Positions 35,400-47,440 of a stretch of 64,000 nt of DNA are shown here, in pieces. The position numbers and the translations under genes were made by a program. The notes beneath the pieces were generated by a model. The model ran no database searches. It saw only the letters and a program-made list of their open reading frames with translations, and was not told where the DNA came from. This stretch comes from Lineus longissimus (lineage: Eukaryota; Nemertea; Pilidiophora; Heteronemertea; Lineidae), in the NCBI RefSeq assembly GCF_910592395.1, contig NC_088321.1, forward strand, positions 14,014,001-14,078,000, written 5' to 3'. The number at the start of each line of letters is the position of its first letter. Positions within the stretch are counted from its first letter, which is position 1.

Positions 35400-36115
35400 A
35401 TTAGGGGCCTTTCTCAAGAACAAGATCATTGTTGCTTTTACAAGGTTTTGACTTTGGGGACCATTTCAGGAGTTTTCGCTTTAGTCATTTGGTCAATGTT
35501 GTTAAGAAACAATCAGCTAATATCTATTGGACGAGTTATCATTGCCATTGTTTCTTGTAAGTTATTGTATATCGGGGAAATTTCTCACGAATAATATCGA
35601 TGGTGGCCAGGTTTTTGCTGGGGGGACCATTTCGGGAGTTTTCGCGTGCGTCATTTGACCAATGTTGTTAAGGATTAATCAGGATGCAATCTTTGCCGGC
35701 ATTGTGGCTTGTTAGTTATCGGATTTGGGGGAAAAGATTGTTGTGGGTTTTGCAAGGTTTTTGCTTGTGGGGGACAATTTCAGGGTTTTACTCTTGAGTC
35801 AATTCGATGTAATTGTTGTCATTGTGGTTTGTTTTGGCGACTACTGGTACGTGGCATGCGAGGGGACCTTCTCAAGAATGTTATCATGTGTTGTGGCATG
35901 ATTTTGCTTCTGATGTGCCATTTTAGTGGTTTCCGCAAGAGTAATTTTATCAAAGTTAAAAAATGGTCAACCAGTATCCGAACTAATCGCTGTCATTATA
36001 GCTTGTAATTTATCGCTGATATTAAGGGACCTTCTCAAAAATGTTATATCTAGATTTCAAGCCATTTCAAGAATTTTCACTGCAGTCATTTGGTTAGAGT
36101 TGTTAAAGGGTTAAG
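35400..36115 (+). repeat. tandem array, about 141-166-bp unit, five copies
   Basis: 'accatttcaggagttttcgc...gtcatttggtcaatgttgttaa' at about 35460 recurs at about 35626, 35772, 35919 and 36060 with growing divergence. 'ggaccttctcaagaatgttat' and 'cattgtggcttgttagttat' recur at fixed offsets. The frames of 103 and 99 codons here are repeat translations. Confidence 0.85.
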
Positions 36116-36567
36116 CAGTTCGAGTTGAAAGTGGACCGGATTTATTATTAGAAGTCAGTAATAGGTCGCCTTGAAATGCGGCTTCTTTGAAAATACTAGT
36201 CATTCTTGCAAATTGCAACCACCAGAATCATTTAGAGACCACCCATCAGATGTACGGCATATTGACTCCGCTTACACATCATATTCCACCATTTAGATAA
36301 TACCATCTCGGCCAATCAGCTGTTTGTATTGAACGCTCATATCAACTCTCAGGATAGCACGGGAGGATAAATACCCTAAGGGTACCAAGACTCGTAGAAG
36401 GGCCAGATTCAACCTATTGCTTAGTGTACAGTGTATTTAACTTGATAACTTGAAGGCCGAACCATGTCGATCTACATTAAAGGGATACAATTACCCCCCC
36501 CCCCCCCCCCCCCCCGGTCTGCAGAGCATCAGCAATATGCCACATTTGATTACATGTTGTTCTAAAC
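36116..36567. other. poly-C tract; otherwise nothing recognised
   Basis: A run of 22 C lies at 36494-36515. No gene or other repeat was noticed. Confidence 0.5.
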
Positions 36568-36569
36568 TA

Positions 36570-36722
36570 CAGTGGAACCTCCCTTTGCGGTCACCTGTCT
36601 ATCAAGGCCACCCTCTCTATTAAGGGCAAAGGGCATGTTTTTGGTCCCGAATTTAGTGTTTCCATTCAATCAGGACACCTCTGTATCAAAGACAGCACTT
36701 ATCAGTCCCGAGGGTGTCCTAG
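36570..36722 (-). mobile_element. MITE-S copy 1 (one end missing)
   Basis: It starts CAGTGGAACCTCC after TA (36568-36569) and reads as the reverse complement of the copies at 54107 and 54679 (ggtcccgaatttagtgtttc, ccattcaatcaggacacctc, gcacttatcagtcccgaggg). It stops at 'gtgtcct' before the expected second terminus. Confidence 0.85.
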
Positions 36723-37325
36723 GAATCTGTGATCTACCTAACGAATCTCAGCAGTTGCAGATTCAAAATGGCGGTCGGTGTTAGCTGTAACAAGGTTGTT
36801 ATGCATCTGTGTAGAAGTCTACATTAGCTTCTTACCATGATGCATGCGGCTCGGGGGGGGACCCTGCCATTCCATAGCGAACTCTACCCTAGTCTGATAC
36901 AGAGTCTTAAGCAGATGATATCTGATCCCTGCTCTGCCTTGCCTGAGAATCAGAGAACGTCGCAATCTGATATTGTAGCAGCATATCGGGTTAAAAAGGT
37001 TCAACCTCGTCCCAGTGGTGTCTCATCTCATTGAAAATTAGCTGGACAGAGTTTCTAAGGTATTTTGAGCAAACTTCGTTCCATGGTGTCTGATTGCTTA
37101 TGCGTCAGATATAAATACCGTGCATCAACCTGGTCCCCTAGGGTTTAAGGGATGGCGTATCAGGTTGTTTGAGCAGATTAACTATTTCTGACATCGGTAT
37201 GTCATAAACCTGGTCCCCTAGATATCACCTTTCATGATTGTCCTGTACGGGCGGAGAGGATTGTGTTTTTGAGTTCTGGTCAGTTGGGGACAGGGAGGAT
37301 GGCGACCAGTGCCTCCAAAAACAAG
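36723..37325. other. no recognised gene; short repeated phrase
   Basis: 'cctggtcccctag' occurs at about 37129 and 37208, 79 bases apart, in a weak duplication (caggttgtttgag, catcggtatgtcataa). Otherwise nothing was recognised. Confidence 0.4.
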
Positions 37326-37554
37326 CTAAAGGGGTTGGTAATTTCTTGGAAAATACAAAATGCAGTTATACACAACGCCGTAGTGCAGTCAATATGCAAG
37401 CGAATTTGCTGAAACTTGTTATCTGTCATATCTCTATATCTGTCTTCACAACGGGGACGCTGACATTTATATCTCAAACGTACAATACGCAATTGGCCAT
37501 TTTCAAATTCAATTACAAATTTAAATTTTTTAAACGAACAGCGTCGGCCTTTAA
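37326..37554 (+). mobile_element. MITE-R copy 3
   Basis: It begins ctaaaggggttgg (terminal T changed to C) and ends 'cgaacagcgtcggcctTTAAG'. The interior has 'acacaacgccgtagtgcagtc', 'gcgaatttgctgaaac' and 'tcttcacaacg'. A 95-codon minus frame and a 112-codon plus frame overlap it and are chance. Confidence 0.85.
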
Positions 37555-37659
37555 GTACCGGTATCAACCTATTTAGCTTCTGTCACTTTCAACACAATTT
37601 CAAATCAAATTCAGTACAGATTCTAATTCTAATAAAATCATCAGATTCGCCAAACCGCC

Positions 37660-37662
37660 GAT

Positions 37663-37695
<33 letters not shown>

Positions 37696-37703
37696 CGCCG
37701 ATT
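37660..37703 (+). repeat. (ATA)n microsatellite flanked by direct repeat
   Basis: About ten tandem ata/taa triplets, flanked on both sides by 'aaccgccgatt' (37653 and 37693 areas). Confidence 0.9.
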
Positions 37704-37955
37704 GATGTTTTTAATTCTACAAGTTTTCTGTCAAATAGCTTGCAGACGTACACTCGATATGTTTTCAAAGACAATGTTAGTTGGCGTCATCTTCTGTTTG
37801 TTTGACTCAAAGAAGCTTTCTAAAGACGATACTTCTTTGAGAGAACATTACAGTCGGCAAAAGAAATGTTATATTTCTTTGAGTTAAAACTGATTGAAGA
37901 GAAGAGTTGTGTTTTGGATGAGATTGTGTTTTGGATTATATTTGCCTTTGCCAAG

Positions 37956-38181
37956 TTAAAGGCCTACGCCGTTCGTTCTAAATTTGAAATTTTTAATCGA
38001 ATTTGAAAATTTCAAACTGTGTAAATACAGACCCAATATATATGTTGACAATGCCGTTGTGTAGACACATACAAAAATACTCTAAATACATAGTTTCGTC
38101 CAATTTCCATCTACTACAACCTTGTGTATAACTGCATTTCTATTTTCATGGACCACCAGTACGAACGGCGTACCTCTTTAA
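37956..38181 (-). mobile_element. MITE-R copy 4 (best-preserved ends)
   Basis: It begins TTAAAGGCCTACGCCGTTCGT and ends acgaacggcgtacctcTTTAA; the two ends are inverted repeats over about 20 bases (TTAAAG..(G/C)TACGCCGTTCGT). The interior, 'caatgccgttgtgtagacac' and 'ttgtgtataactgcatttct', is in opposite orientation to copies 1-3. Confidence 0.9.
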
Positions 38182-38184
38182 AGG

Positions 38185-38480
38185 CAAATCTGATGGTGTA
38201 TACATAGAAAAAGGAAATGGATCGCATCTTCCATAATATGTTTATCTATGTGAAATGATTTCGAGAACAAAACTCAATGTCTAATAGCTTTTCGAATAAA
38301 AATACTAAAATAGCCTGTAACATCACTGAGGCAAAGTAAATGGAGTACATAGAAGAAGGAAATGAAGCTCATCTTCAGTCAATATTAACGTTTTTAAAAT
38401 GTCAAGTAATTTCAAGAATCTTTGCATCGATTGATTAAAGTTTGTTTGTATTTTAAAGATGACATTACATCTTGTTTGCC
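38185..38480 (+). repeat. tandem duplication, about 149-bp unit
   Basis: 'tggtgtatacatagaaaaaggaaatgg' at about 38193 and 'tggagtacatagaagaaggaaatg' at about 38340, both followed by 'catcttc', 'gaaatgatttcgagaac' type blocks. It lies directly beside MITE-R copy 4. Confidence 0.7.
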
Positions 38481-39700
38481 CTCTCCTAATAAAATGATAC
38501 AATGTACTCCATCTCATCTACTCGTCGTCAAAAGCTTTTACAAAAACTCGCAACATTTTTTTCCCCAAAAGACGATATTTTGTAAAAAAATTATAATACG
38601 CTCCTTTGAGAACTAGAGACATTTGATGCAGTTTCAAGCGCACCGTCGCACAGCAGTTTCAAGTTCCCCTAAAAAGTTAAGAAGGGGAACGTTGCCTTAT
38701 TCAATCTATCTACAGGCCAGAAGAAAAGCGACGCTAACAATGCTTCCACATTTTATAGGAACCCGGCTTCGTTCCTCGTCGGATATAATCCGCAGAGGAA
38801 AATAACGGAAAAAATGCACCGTTAAAGATCAAAGGCTAAGTACAAAGTGATGAAAGTATGATGCGTATATTGTGTACATGCAGTATTTTTCTTTGAAAAC
38901 AATGGCTTATTGTGTCGTATCATCACCATGGAAACCGAACAGGATTTCAGGTGCTTCTTGACAAAATGAAGCGGCAGTTATGAAACGAGATTGCGGCGCT
39001 TTGATATCGGTTGGACGCGATGTCAGTTTGTCATTTTATGTTTAAATTCATTTAGCGTCTTTAAATCTGACATTTTGAGTCGGTCGAGGGTATGGTGAAA
39101 CCTCTATAACGTTCAAGCTTTCTTCCTAAGTGGAACAGATAAGGAATGGTTTCAGTTCGACTTCCTGTGGAACATTTAACCCTTTCAGGTCAAAATATCA
39201 CATGGCAGCTGTAAGGCATTTTTTGACCATTCAAAGCAATTCCAAACTTCCGTCATCCATGCAACACTTCACTGGTTCTTGTGCAAAAATGCATTGTAAT
39301 ACATCGGTAATGTACATTGTAGACAATTTGCCAATAGCAAGAGTTGATCTTTGAGGAAAATAGAAAGTCTTATCATGTCGAAAGAAAGATAACTTTTTAA
39401 AGAACGTTACCTATCCTCAGGTTTGAAAATGTCTAACGCTTTTATGGACACTCGCTCAACTTTCAACTCACAATCATGTTGTTTTATTTCGATAAGCATG
39501 TTTTACTTACCTCAAAGATTGACATCTGCTATCGACACATTTTTTACAATGCACTTTTCCCAAAGTATTCCTTTCCCAAAGAATGTACAGACGTGAAGTT
39601 AAAGGAATAAGACAAGATGTCACAAAACTTCTTAAAACATTTTTTGAATCGTCAGTATACAGACAACGATAATTAGAGTTGAAAAAACATCCCAACTCAT
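38481..39700. other. no recognised gene or repeat
   Basis: Short frames only, no motif. Confidence 0.35.
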
Positions 39701-39704
39701 GTTC

Positions 39705-39890
39705 GCAGTGTTAATTAATTTTCTCTCACAATGATCAGGTATTTTGTGGTTTAATTAAATGTAACATTGACTCGCCGAGCAGACAACTAATGCAAACACA
39801 CGTACGTAGCCAATGTCATTATCAAATAATAATTATGAGAATTTGCCGCAGATTAATTGATATGATGATGTTTATAATGAGTCAGTGTCG
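39705..39890. promoter_or_regulatory. AT-motif-rich block, possible conserved non-coding element
   Basis: Contains TTAATTAA-type homeodomain sites (about 39711-39720 and 39751-39758), an octamer-like 'aatgcaaa', and 'agattaattgatatgatgatg'. It is free of the repeats that fill neighbouring DNA. Regulatory function is inference. Confidence 0.2.
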
Positions 39891-40838
39891 AGAAAAATTG
39901 ATGCATTGGCATGTTTTCTTAGAAGCATGATGCACAAAGTTTAAGCGGTAATTGCGCCCTACAAAGTGTAATATACTGACACAATCTTGTATAAAATGCA
40001 TGCGCCGAAGTCAAACTTTACGTCACCCTGTAGCACGAAGCTGACATCATTGCATGTTGTCTTAACGGGGTTATCGAGAACGACTCAATGACGTCATGAT
40101 GCCATTCCTGGCCTCTGCACAGTGTGTTGACAGTGCATCGATCTCTCATCACACAGAGATGATCACTGCGTCAAGGCTGAAATAGCATGAAAATTCAGTC
40201 CGATTTTGGATATTTCGTGAAGAGCTGAGGCTGAGTGGGAAGCCAACAGCTTGGCAAAAATGCTCTAATATCATATATTCTTGTCCCTAAATCTTAAACA
40301 ATAAAAAAAACAACTATCGGCATTTCTCCATCCGCCAGAATGATTTACAACAAATGTGTTTTGTCGAATTCCTCACCTGCCAGGAGCATATGGTCTGCAG
40401 ATTACCCGGCAACCCGCTCTGGTCTGCAGTTTATCCTGGTAACCAGAAGCTCCGCCAATTTCATCTGTTTCTGTATCGATCTCCGCAAAGATCAAAGAAA
40501 TGAACGAAATATTCGCTCAGGTGTGTAATGGCCGTTCTCGCTACCGGCAAGGTATTAGCAGCGGTGAGCTTATGATGTCAGGCTGGGCGTGTATGTACAT
40601 GTCCAGTTGGTGACCTCATCAAGGCATTTTGTTGTTTGGCTTGTGGATAAGAACTTAATTCTCAAAGGGGTGTCAAGGTGAAAGGTCAAAGGATTTGTCA
40701 AAAATCTTTGACAGTGGTGGGCAGAGCAAAAACACCACTTTTCATCTCAAAAGGGCCCAAATCTTGCCTTTAATGCCATAGAGTGTCATATTCGAACACA
40801 ATCCTTCGTTTTGAACTTTGATTGGCTAACAGCAATTA
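39891..40838. other. no recognised gene; one DR1-like site
   Basis: 'tcaaggtgaaaggtcaaagg' at about 40673-40692 contains AGGTGA-A-AGGTCA, a one-base-spaced direct repeat of the nuclear receptor half site. Nothing else was recognised. Confidence 0.3.
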
Positions 40839-41071
40839 TTAAAGGCCTGCGCTGTTCATTTTGAAATATTTATTGAAATGTGTAATTGAATTTGAAAATT
40901 ACCAATTGCGTAAATATAATAGATTATAAATTTAAGCAATGTGTAGACATAAAAACAGCTGCTATACTAACCAAGTTTCAGCAACGTTGCATCCATAATA
41001 ACCGTACTACGGCATCATCACAGTACAACTATATTTCGAGTTTCCTTGTTACAGTTGGCGAACTCCTTTAA
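40839..41071 (-). mobile_element. MITE-R copy 5
   Basis: It begins TTAAAGGCCTGCGCTGTTCAT and ends 'gttggcgaactccTTTAA'. The interior retains 'aattgaatttgaaaattacc', 'caattgcgtaaatat', 'caagtttcagcaacgttgcat' and 'actacggcat'. The right terminal repeat is degraded. Confidence 0.85.
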
Positions 41072-41790
41072 TGCATTCCTCGTTTTGCTACCATCCCATT
41101 ACTCCCCTGTTTGAAGAATTAAACTAATGTGTCTTGAACTCATGACTAATTAAAAGGCATCCTAAGATTAGATGCTATTTGACTGAATTAGTAGAACATT
41201 ATTCCATCAGAGATCGCTGGTGCTTAAGTTCTTTGGATTGAGTGAAAGTTTTTAAAACAACGCATTTGTGAGAACTTTAATTTAGCATGAATCCTTAGTA
41301 GAGAAATAATGCAATGACATTCGATTTGAATGGATGATGCCGAGTTTATATCAATATCATCCTAAAAGACCAAGTTTTAATAACCAACCAATGACTGCCA
41401 TGTCTTGTTATAGTCACCTTGCCATTGTCTTTTATCGGGAGGAAAATGTGAGCTGCATCGAGGTCATTCTTTTCCCTGTTATAAAAACTTAGGATGAAAC
41501 CACTGCCATAAGAAAATGGAACAATCAGCCCAGCTTATTTCATCCTGCTATTATGTCGGGCTAATCTTGATAGCGACCGAAAAAGCATTGCTATAAGTCT
41601 GCAGAACGTTGCGATGATAAAAATGTGGCAGCCATTTGCAAGATGACCCGCTAATAGCAAAGATTGGGTCGAACATTTCAACCCTTTTCGCCATTTCCTG
41701 GGCGTAAATTGAACCATTTTAGCCAATCTGGTTGCTGTCGGGTGATGTTTCTGATTTGGATACAACATATACTGTTGTGATGTCGTGTTT
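41072..41790. other. no recognised gene or repeat
   Basis: Upstream of the exon-like frame at 41795. No conserved frame was recognised. Confidence 0.3.
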
Positions 41791-41794
41791 GCAG

Positions 41795-42144
41795 TTAGAT
41801 TGGATGGGGAGTGTGCTACCCTGGTGTCTAGGATTTATTATTGTACACAAAATGCAGTTGATAATATTGCAACAGTTAGAGTAGGGGATCAGTTTAATAA
41901 ACTGCAGCAGGTTGATATGGCCTTGAAACTTTGTGTGAAGGGGGGTGAAAACCTTCATTTCAAAGACTGTATACTCATGTTTCACCAATCTAAGACCGGT
42001 TCTGAATATACATGGTTGGGGCCCGATGATATGAACAAGGTTGTTCGATGCCATTCAGCGTGGCTTGCGACACAAAGTTGTTTTATGACACCAACTTGGC
42101 CTTTCTTACGATTTCGTAGTGAAGAATCAACCGGTCTTATTTTG
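41795..42144 (+). CDS. candidate internal exon, about 116 codons, unknown product
   Basis: An open forward frame is bounded by an acceptor-like sequence (gatgtcgtgtttgcag, ending 41794) and a donor (ttttg|gtgagt, GT at 42145-42146); the frame stops shortly after the donor (42157-42159). The 350-bp exon would encode about 116 residues with six cysteines (ECATLV, YYC, LCVKGG, KDC, RCHSAW, QSCFM) and several aromatics (EYTWLGPDD, TPTWPFLRF), which could suit a small disulphide-bonded extracellular domain. No family recognised. Two antisense frames of 111 and 87 codons overlap. By my rough expectation a frame of this length can occur about once by chance in such a window, so the splice signals are the main support. 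Confidence 0.3.
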
Positions 42145-42940
42145 GTGAGTATAGAGTAACTCAACCGCCCAGGTAGAAATATCGTTCTCAGTAAACATAC
42201 TAATTGGACAGTAATCTCCAAAACGACAGAAACGTGCCCATTCATATTGTGACAAAATTAGCTTTAGGGTGTGATACCACCTGGAGATGGAGTGCAGAAA
42301 GGCCATATATCTTATACAGAGTGTGTCAATAAAAATGATTCACATTTAAAAAAACCCATTGCGATAATCTATGCAAAATTCCTTTGACCTTGAACCCGTT
42401 GACTAAATTATCCTCCGAACATATGTCTGTTAACCCTGTCAATCGCATCAAGCTCCCGTAAGATTCCCTGCACACTTTATAAAACCTTTTTATTACGAGC
42501 TGATATTGAGATACCGGTTCAGTTCATTTTGAACAATAGCACGATTTTATTGATATTGCCTCCGTTTATCTCTACCTTTTGTGCAGGTTCGGGGCGATGC
42601 TCAGAAAATGTTGCAATATAATTCGAAATTGATTGTAATTTGATTGTATTGAGTTGGTGCATGTACCCGTGTGGTTTATATCATGCATGCATACACCGTC
42701 CTTATTTGCGTTATTGCAAAGGATTCATATGAAATTAGTCAGCGCTCCCCCAAGTAATATATGCGTCACCAGGGGAGGAAACCAAACGAAATTATCTTAC
42801 GAAGGTTTGTTTAACAATCTTGCAAAAAATAAAATCTATATCGTTTTGCAAACACAAAGTCAATTCACTACAGTCAATTCAGTACACCTAGAGACCCCAC
42901 ATGAAATGTTGTGTTAGAGAAACGGTTGTCATAAGTTGTG
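42145..42940. other. no recognised gene
   Basis: If the exon is real this would be intron. No matching downstream exon was recognised. An isolated 'tgaccttgaa' (about 42387) is a single nuclear-receptor-like half site. Confidence 0.3.
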
Positions 42941-42954
42941 AATCCGTGCGTAGT

Positions 42955-43270
42955 GAAAAAACATTTTTACCCGAAGCAATTTGCAAGTTCAATCTCCATA
43001 ACTCTACCTCTAAGTTGGATAGCACGAGGGTTAAATGTAACTTTTTTTGGAAAGAAACTTATTCCCCGAAGCAGTTTGTCCTCAGGCTCATCCGAGTATA
43101 AACTCAAATACTCAAGTTCGCGTAGAGTGCTAGCCTGCACACAGTCTAGCTAAGGCTGGTCAGCGTTTATGTGTGTCGCCAAACTTTATTGCATCAAAAC
43201 AAATTAAAATGGGGTTAAATGCAACTTTATTTGGGGAAATTACATCTTTCCCCGAAAGCAATTCATCCAT
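42955..43270 (+). repeat. diverged tandem repeat, two to three copies
   Basis: 'gggttaaatgtaactttttttgg' with 'ccccgaagcagtttgtcc' at about 43029 and 'gggttaaatgcaactttatttgg' with 'ccccgaaagcaattcatcc' at about 43211; a partial 'acccgaagcaatttgc' lies at about 42969. Confidence 0.7.
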
Positions 43271-43469
43271 TACCCGACCAAGTGTGAACGTCATTACTCC
43301 AGCTTCCATTTTATAGTTAGCATAGCATGCTAACCCGTGCAGACGGTGAGCTAACCCAGCTCCGCGCTCATATCCATCATCAACCGGATACCCTGTCTAT
43401 CACATCAAGTTTTCCTTTCGGGATGATGTGAGGCTTGAATCCTTGGGGTCGGCCAGGCCAAGTTGCCTA

Positions 43470-43700
43470 TTGGCCTACACCATTTTCCAAAAAATTGAAA
43501 TTTGTAATTGCATTTTAAAATATCCAACTGCGTAAATATCTACCGAAATTTCAACATTGCCGTTGAGAGGACAGATGTATAAACACTTAATACCATGATT
43601 CAGCAAAGTTGCATGCATTAAACTGCACTGCAGCATTGTTTATAACTGCATTCCGATTTTCCTGACCCGCCAGTAAATATGAATGGCGTACCCCTTCAAT
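43470..43700 (-). mobile_element. MITE-R copy 6 (ends degraded)
   Basis: It starts 'attggcctacaccattttcc' (TTAA lost) and ends 'tgaatggcgtaccccttcaat'. The interior includes 'aatttcaacattgccgttgag', 'gcaaagttgcatgcatt' and 'actgcactgcagcattg'. Confidence 0.8.
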
Positions 43701-43914
43701 GTATAAGGGCTAACTTTTCTTCGAGTCAGAAAAAGCATGGAAAGTACAACCTTACTCATCATTGACAAAATAAGGCACTCATCTCTACAGAGGAAATAGA
43801 AAACTCTCATTCAATTATGGACAAAATAATCCTGTACAATCAGCCTCATTTCCGGCTCAGTTATTGGTGCATTATGGGAGTGATTTCGACGTCAGATGAT
43901 GCTCCTGATTGACG

Positions 43915-44130
43915 GTCTTTATGTGGATGTGCGGTGTAGCAGACGGGGGGGGGGGGGGTGTGGTACGGTATGGATGGGAGGGAGGGGGGACCTTGGGCCT
44001 ACTCAGCATTAATGTCTTGTCTGTTGGACTGGTTTTGACGAGAACGCTGATCTACATAGGCGGCGTATCAGACAGGAGGCAGGGATATGTGGGGGGGAGT
44101 ATGGGGGGCCCGTGGGTCTGCTAATTTTTA
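43915..44130 (+). repeat. G-rich direct duplication
   Basis: 'tgtagcagacgggg' (with 14 G at 43945-43958), 'gtatgg', 'ggggggacc' and 'gggcctac' blocks recur as 'gtatcagacaggagg', 'gtatgggg', 'gggggcccg' and 'gggtctgc' at about 44066-44122. Strong potential for G-quadruplex on the plus strand. Confidence 0.65.
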
Positions 44131-46590
44131 AGGCTTCTAAGAGAGGCACATAAGCTACGCATCTGCTTTATTGGATAACGCTACAGCTGTTCAGGGCGCT
44201 TCTTCCCAAGCAACAAGAAAAGAACGACTGCTTATTTTAACACTCAGATTCACAGAAAACACTTATTTGACACTGACATTTTTTTAAAAGTGTGGGAGGG
44301 CCCAAGACCCTCCTCGTTTCCAAGTCCTCAATGAGCATCATTACTAATTGGCAACTTTGAAATGCTATATACCTCTGTAAAAAAATTGTCACGCTCTCAA
44401 AACTTTTAACGCCATGATTTCGTAACTCATTTCGTTCATCTCTCCATGATTCCCTACATATTTATTTCACAAGCTTGGCGCCTCTGCTATGAAAATTCTG
44501 ATCACTGATAGAACTGTCGGACCAAAACACATGGCGCTCTACGAACCGTATAGACAACTAAACATACTCGTGAATAAATCATCACGAGGTACTACATAGC
44601 CAATCAACCCTTTCATGATGTACCACATATCATTCAGTATGGGCAGTTCAAGGATCATGAGGTTTTTTCATCGCACTTAATCAAGCGCCGTCGGCGATTA
44701 CTAATTGATTGATTGATGGCTGTCATTCCGAAGATGATTAGTGACGCACAGACTCGTCACGTTAGCGTCCGTGGTCTCGTTCACTGCAAGCAAAAAGGTA
44801 CAATCCAGGTGATCTATGAACTTGGTGTATGTATTGGGAAGTGGAGACCGACGGATTAGGAGGAGCATCAAAGCCTTCCGGTTAGACCGCTGGCTACCAC
44901 GCAACACAGCCTGGAGAGAAACGAGGATTGCATTTCTGTATGAACCAGCAAGGCTTTCAGGGAACTAAAATTCCTGGCTCTACAAAACAACTTTTAGGCT
45001 CAATATGAGATAAATCAATGTGGGTCTATCCGGTCAAAGGAAAAGCCATCACCCCTTGTATCCGAGTGTCTATGCCAGGGGGAGTAAACGATCCCACATA
45101 GGTGGACAATAGCCTATAGTGGACTCCCCAGCGACCTCCGGGAAAATTTCCAATTGGGTTACCACGTTGGTAATACTGATGATATGTTATTAAAGGGACA
45201 ACTTGGGCATGAGAAATGTTGCTTTTTCGTGCATCGGGTGCCTAGGTTCCGGAAGGACCGTGACAAGGTGATCAACCCCATTAATGTCCAATGAATATTC
45301 CATCTGTAAATCGGCCAATGCAGAGACCCCAGCCAACTTAACACCCTTCTCATTAACGCCCAAGTCTCCAGTCTCTTCGGTCTGTGATAGTGATCGATGA
45401 TAACCGCAAAAATGGTCAACGCACACTACAGACCAATCAATGCCGTGATATTTCCATCTCATGTAATTGCGTATTAACGACAAGGTGATCATCCGCTCGG
45501 TCGATATCAAACCAATCAACGCCGACAAAACTTCCTTGACGGCGATTACAGAGACAAAGTTGTTGAGTCAGCGTTTTACGGGTGGGTGGCTGTGACATTT
45601 CATGCATGTCTGTAGCCCTTTGCGGATAGTTTCGTCACTCTTATGACGTTTGTGGCTATATTGGTTGATTGCTTCAAAAGGCAGGCAGGCATTGATATTG
45701 CATTCTCATTTATCATGTAATATGTAGCATTATTGTTTCTACTGAATGCACTATGATGTATTAGATAGCCTATACTATGTACAAGCCTGAAATGTTCACA
45801 CATACATGTATTCATTTGAGTAATTCTCTAAAATAAATCTTCTAAAATTACCTTTTCTGAATTATCATTTTGGCTTATTTTAAGCCATTCCTTTGGAGTT
45901 TTCCAGTAAGACAATATGTGGCAATTTTAGTTTCAGGAATCTTGGTTATTCACGAAATGAAACGCCCACATTTGGCAGTGTGCGATATCAGTTTGCCTCC
46001 AAAGTGAGCTAAAATACAAAGTCTACCAATTCTATGTTGGGCACTCCCCAAGCGAGTGATTACCAATACAAAACGAGAGATTCTTGGTGTCAGCAATCAT
46101 CATTGCAGCAGAAAAGATCACTCGTGGTCACGAAGCTCTGAGGCTCTATGGTGGTGTCTAATGTAGAACAACCGATTTCATTACTGAAAGCGGACTGACT
46201 GTCTTGTGTGTATCTCAAAAACTACGAATGCAGAAAAAGAAGAAGAAGACTGCAGTTTTAAAAGGACCACACCTAACATACGTCCCATGCCATGGTCAAT
46301 ATGATATTGTATTTGTGGTTGCGTCGCCCCTTGATATGATGGCAATTCACGTCAATAGCCTTTCTTCTGATTGGCTCTGTGATCACCTGGCGCTAATATC
46401 GTGGACATAATAATCGATACGATTACATGCCCAGGGAAGATTAGACCATTGATCTGTTTGTCTGGAGTATACCTGAGATCTTTGATGGATGGCCTTTTCA
46501 TGTTGTAACTAGAAATGTATGGTTTTTGAAGTCAAAATCGAAATAAAAACTTCTTTGGGGGAAAATGATAAAAATATTATTTATTTTTTT
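44131..46590. other. no confident gene
   Basis: A 112-codon minus-strand frame (45190-45528) has a fairly protein-like second half (ADLQMEYSLDINGVDHLVTV), but a second frame of 86 codons overlaps it on the same strand and no family or splice pair was recognised. The DNA has an internal echo (gacaaggtgatca at about 45262 and 45480). Not called as a gene. Confidence 0.35.
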
Positions 46591-46599
46591 CCCATGCAG

Positions 46600-47070
46600 C
46601 CAGTGAAGCAGCGCTGTTTGTTCATAATTATAGCCTACCGACGTAGCTACACCGATAGAACTGAGAGACTCTGTATGGATTTCAGGGAACTACACAATGT
46701 AACCGACAATACATGTAAATGAACTAAACTGAACAATGTTGTCAATAATGTAAATGCGATCACCACTGCTTGTTTGGACTGATATAAACCTCGGAAAAAC
46801 TCGAGAATTTTGTCATGTTTGTAACCACCCCTATATGGGTCACACAACTGGGCCGAAAAACCCAAGTCAGCCAACCAAAGAAGCTTGTTTGGACTGACGA
46901 ACTTCAGAAAACTCTAGAACATTGCAAGTAATTTGTGACCACCCCTACGTCACAAGGCGTCACATAAGGAAACTGGCGCAGCTGATAACATGTCCACTTG
47001 AATAGGTGACTGGGCATCAAAGCTGTCTCATATAGCCAGCGGAAGTGGCCACACCGATAGAACTCGGGGG
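46600..47070 (+). repeat. nested diverged duplications
   Basis: 'agctacaccgatagaactgagaga' (about 46643) and 'ggccacaccgatagaactcggggg' (about 47047) flank an inner pair: 'gcttgtttggactgatataaacctc' (about 46769) and 'gcttgtttggactgacgaacttc' (about 46885), each followed by 'gaccacccctac' and 'gtcaca' blocks. Confidence 0.7.
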
Positions 47071-47256
47071 ATATCACGGCTAATAAAGGTGGAGTGAATC
47101 ATTTGTAGCTGTATGACAATGGCTAGCTGGTCAGGTTCTTTCGATGTGCTGTGGAAATCTGATAGTTGCAGGGTTTGAAATGGCGGTACACACTGATCAG
47201 CTTTCTGGTTTACAGACCTGGGCGTTTTGGCCCTTTTCAACAACAGGAGCCGGTAT

Positions 47257-47395
47257 GACTAGTGGCTCCGAAGTTTGGCCTGCGGTGACGAGGTCGGCGA
47301 TTTGAACCCTCTACAGAAGCTTCTGTGGACTAGTGGCTCAGACTCGTGGCGAGCAGTTAACAGGTCCGCAGTTCAAACCCTGTAGTTGACGTGAG
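47257..47395 (+). mobile_element. two tandem tRNA-like sequences, 71-bp period
   Basis: 'gactagtggctc' at 47257 and 47328 is followed at exactly the same offset by B-box-like gatttgaaccc (47299-47309) and agttcaaaccc (47370-47380). Both look like degenerate tRNA genes or SINE heads duplicated head-to-tail at 71 bases, about one tRNA length. Neither folds into a convincing cloverleaf. Confidence 0.5.
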
Positions 47396-47440
47396 ACTCG
47401 CGGTCAAACTGAAATTTCAACTTACGGCTTTAATTACATG

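Noticed and set aside
35283-36114. Frames of 103, 99 and 62 codons as a small gene cluster
   Set aside because: They are frames through a five-copy, roughly 150-bp tandem array.
45190-45528. 112-codon minus-strand frame as a gene or exon
   Set aside because: Part of it looks protein-like, but there is no recognised family, a second frame overlaps on the same strand, and no paired splice sites were found.
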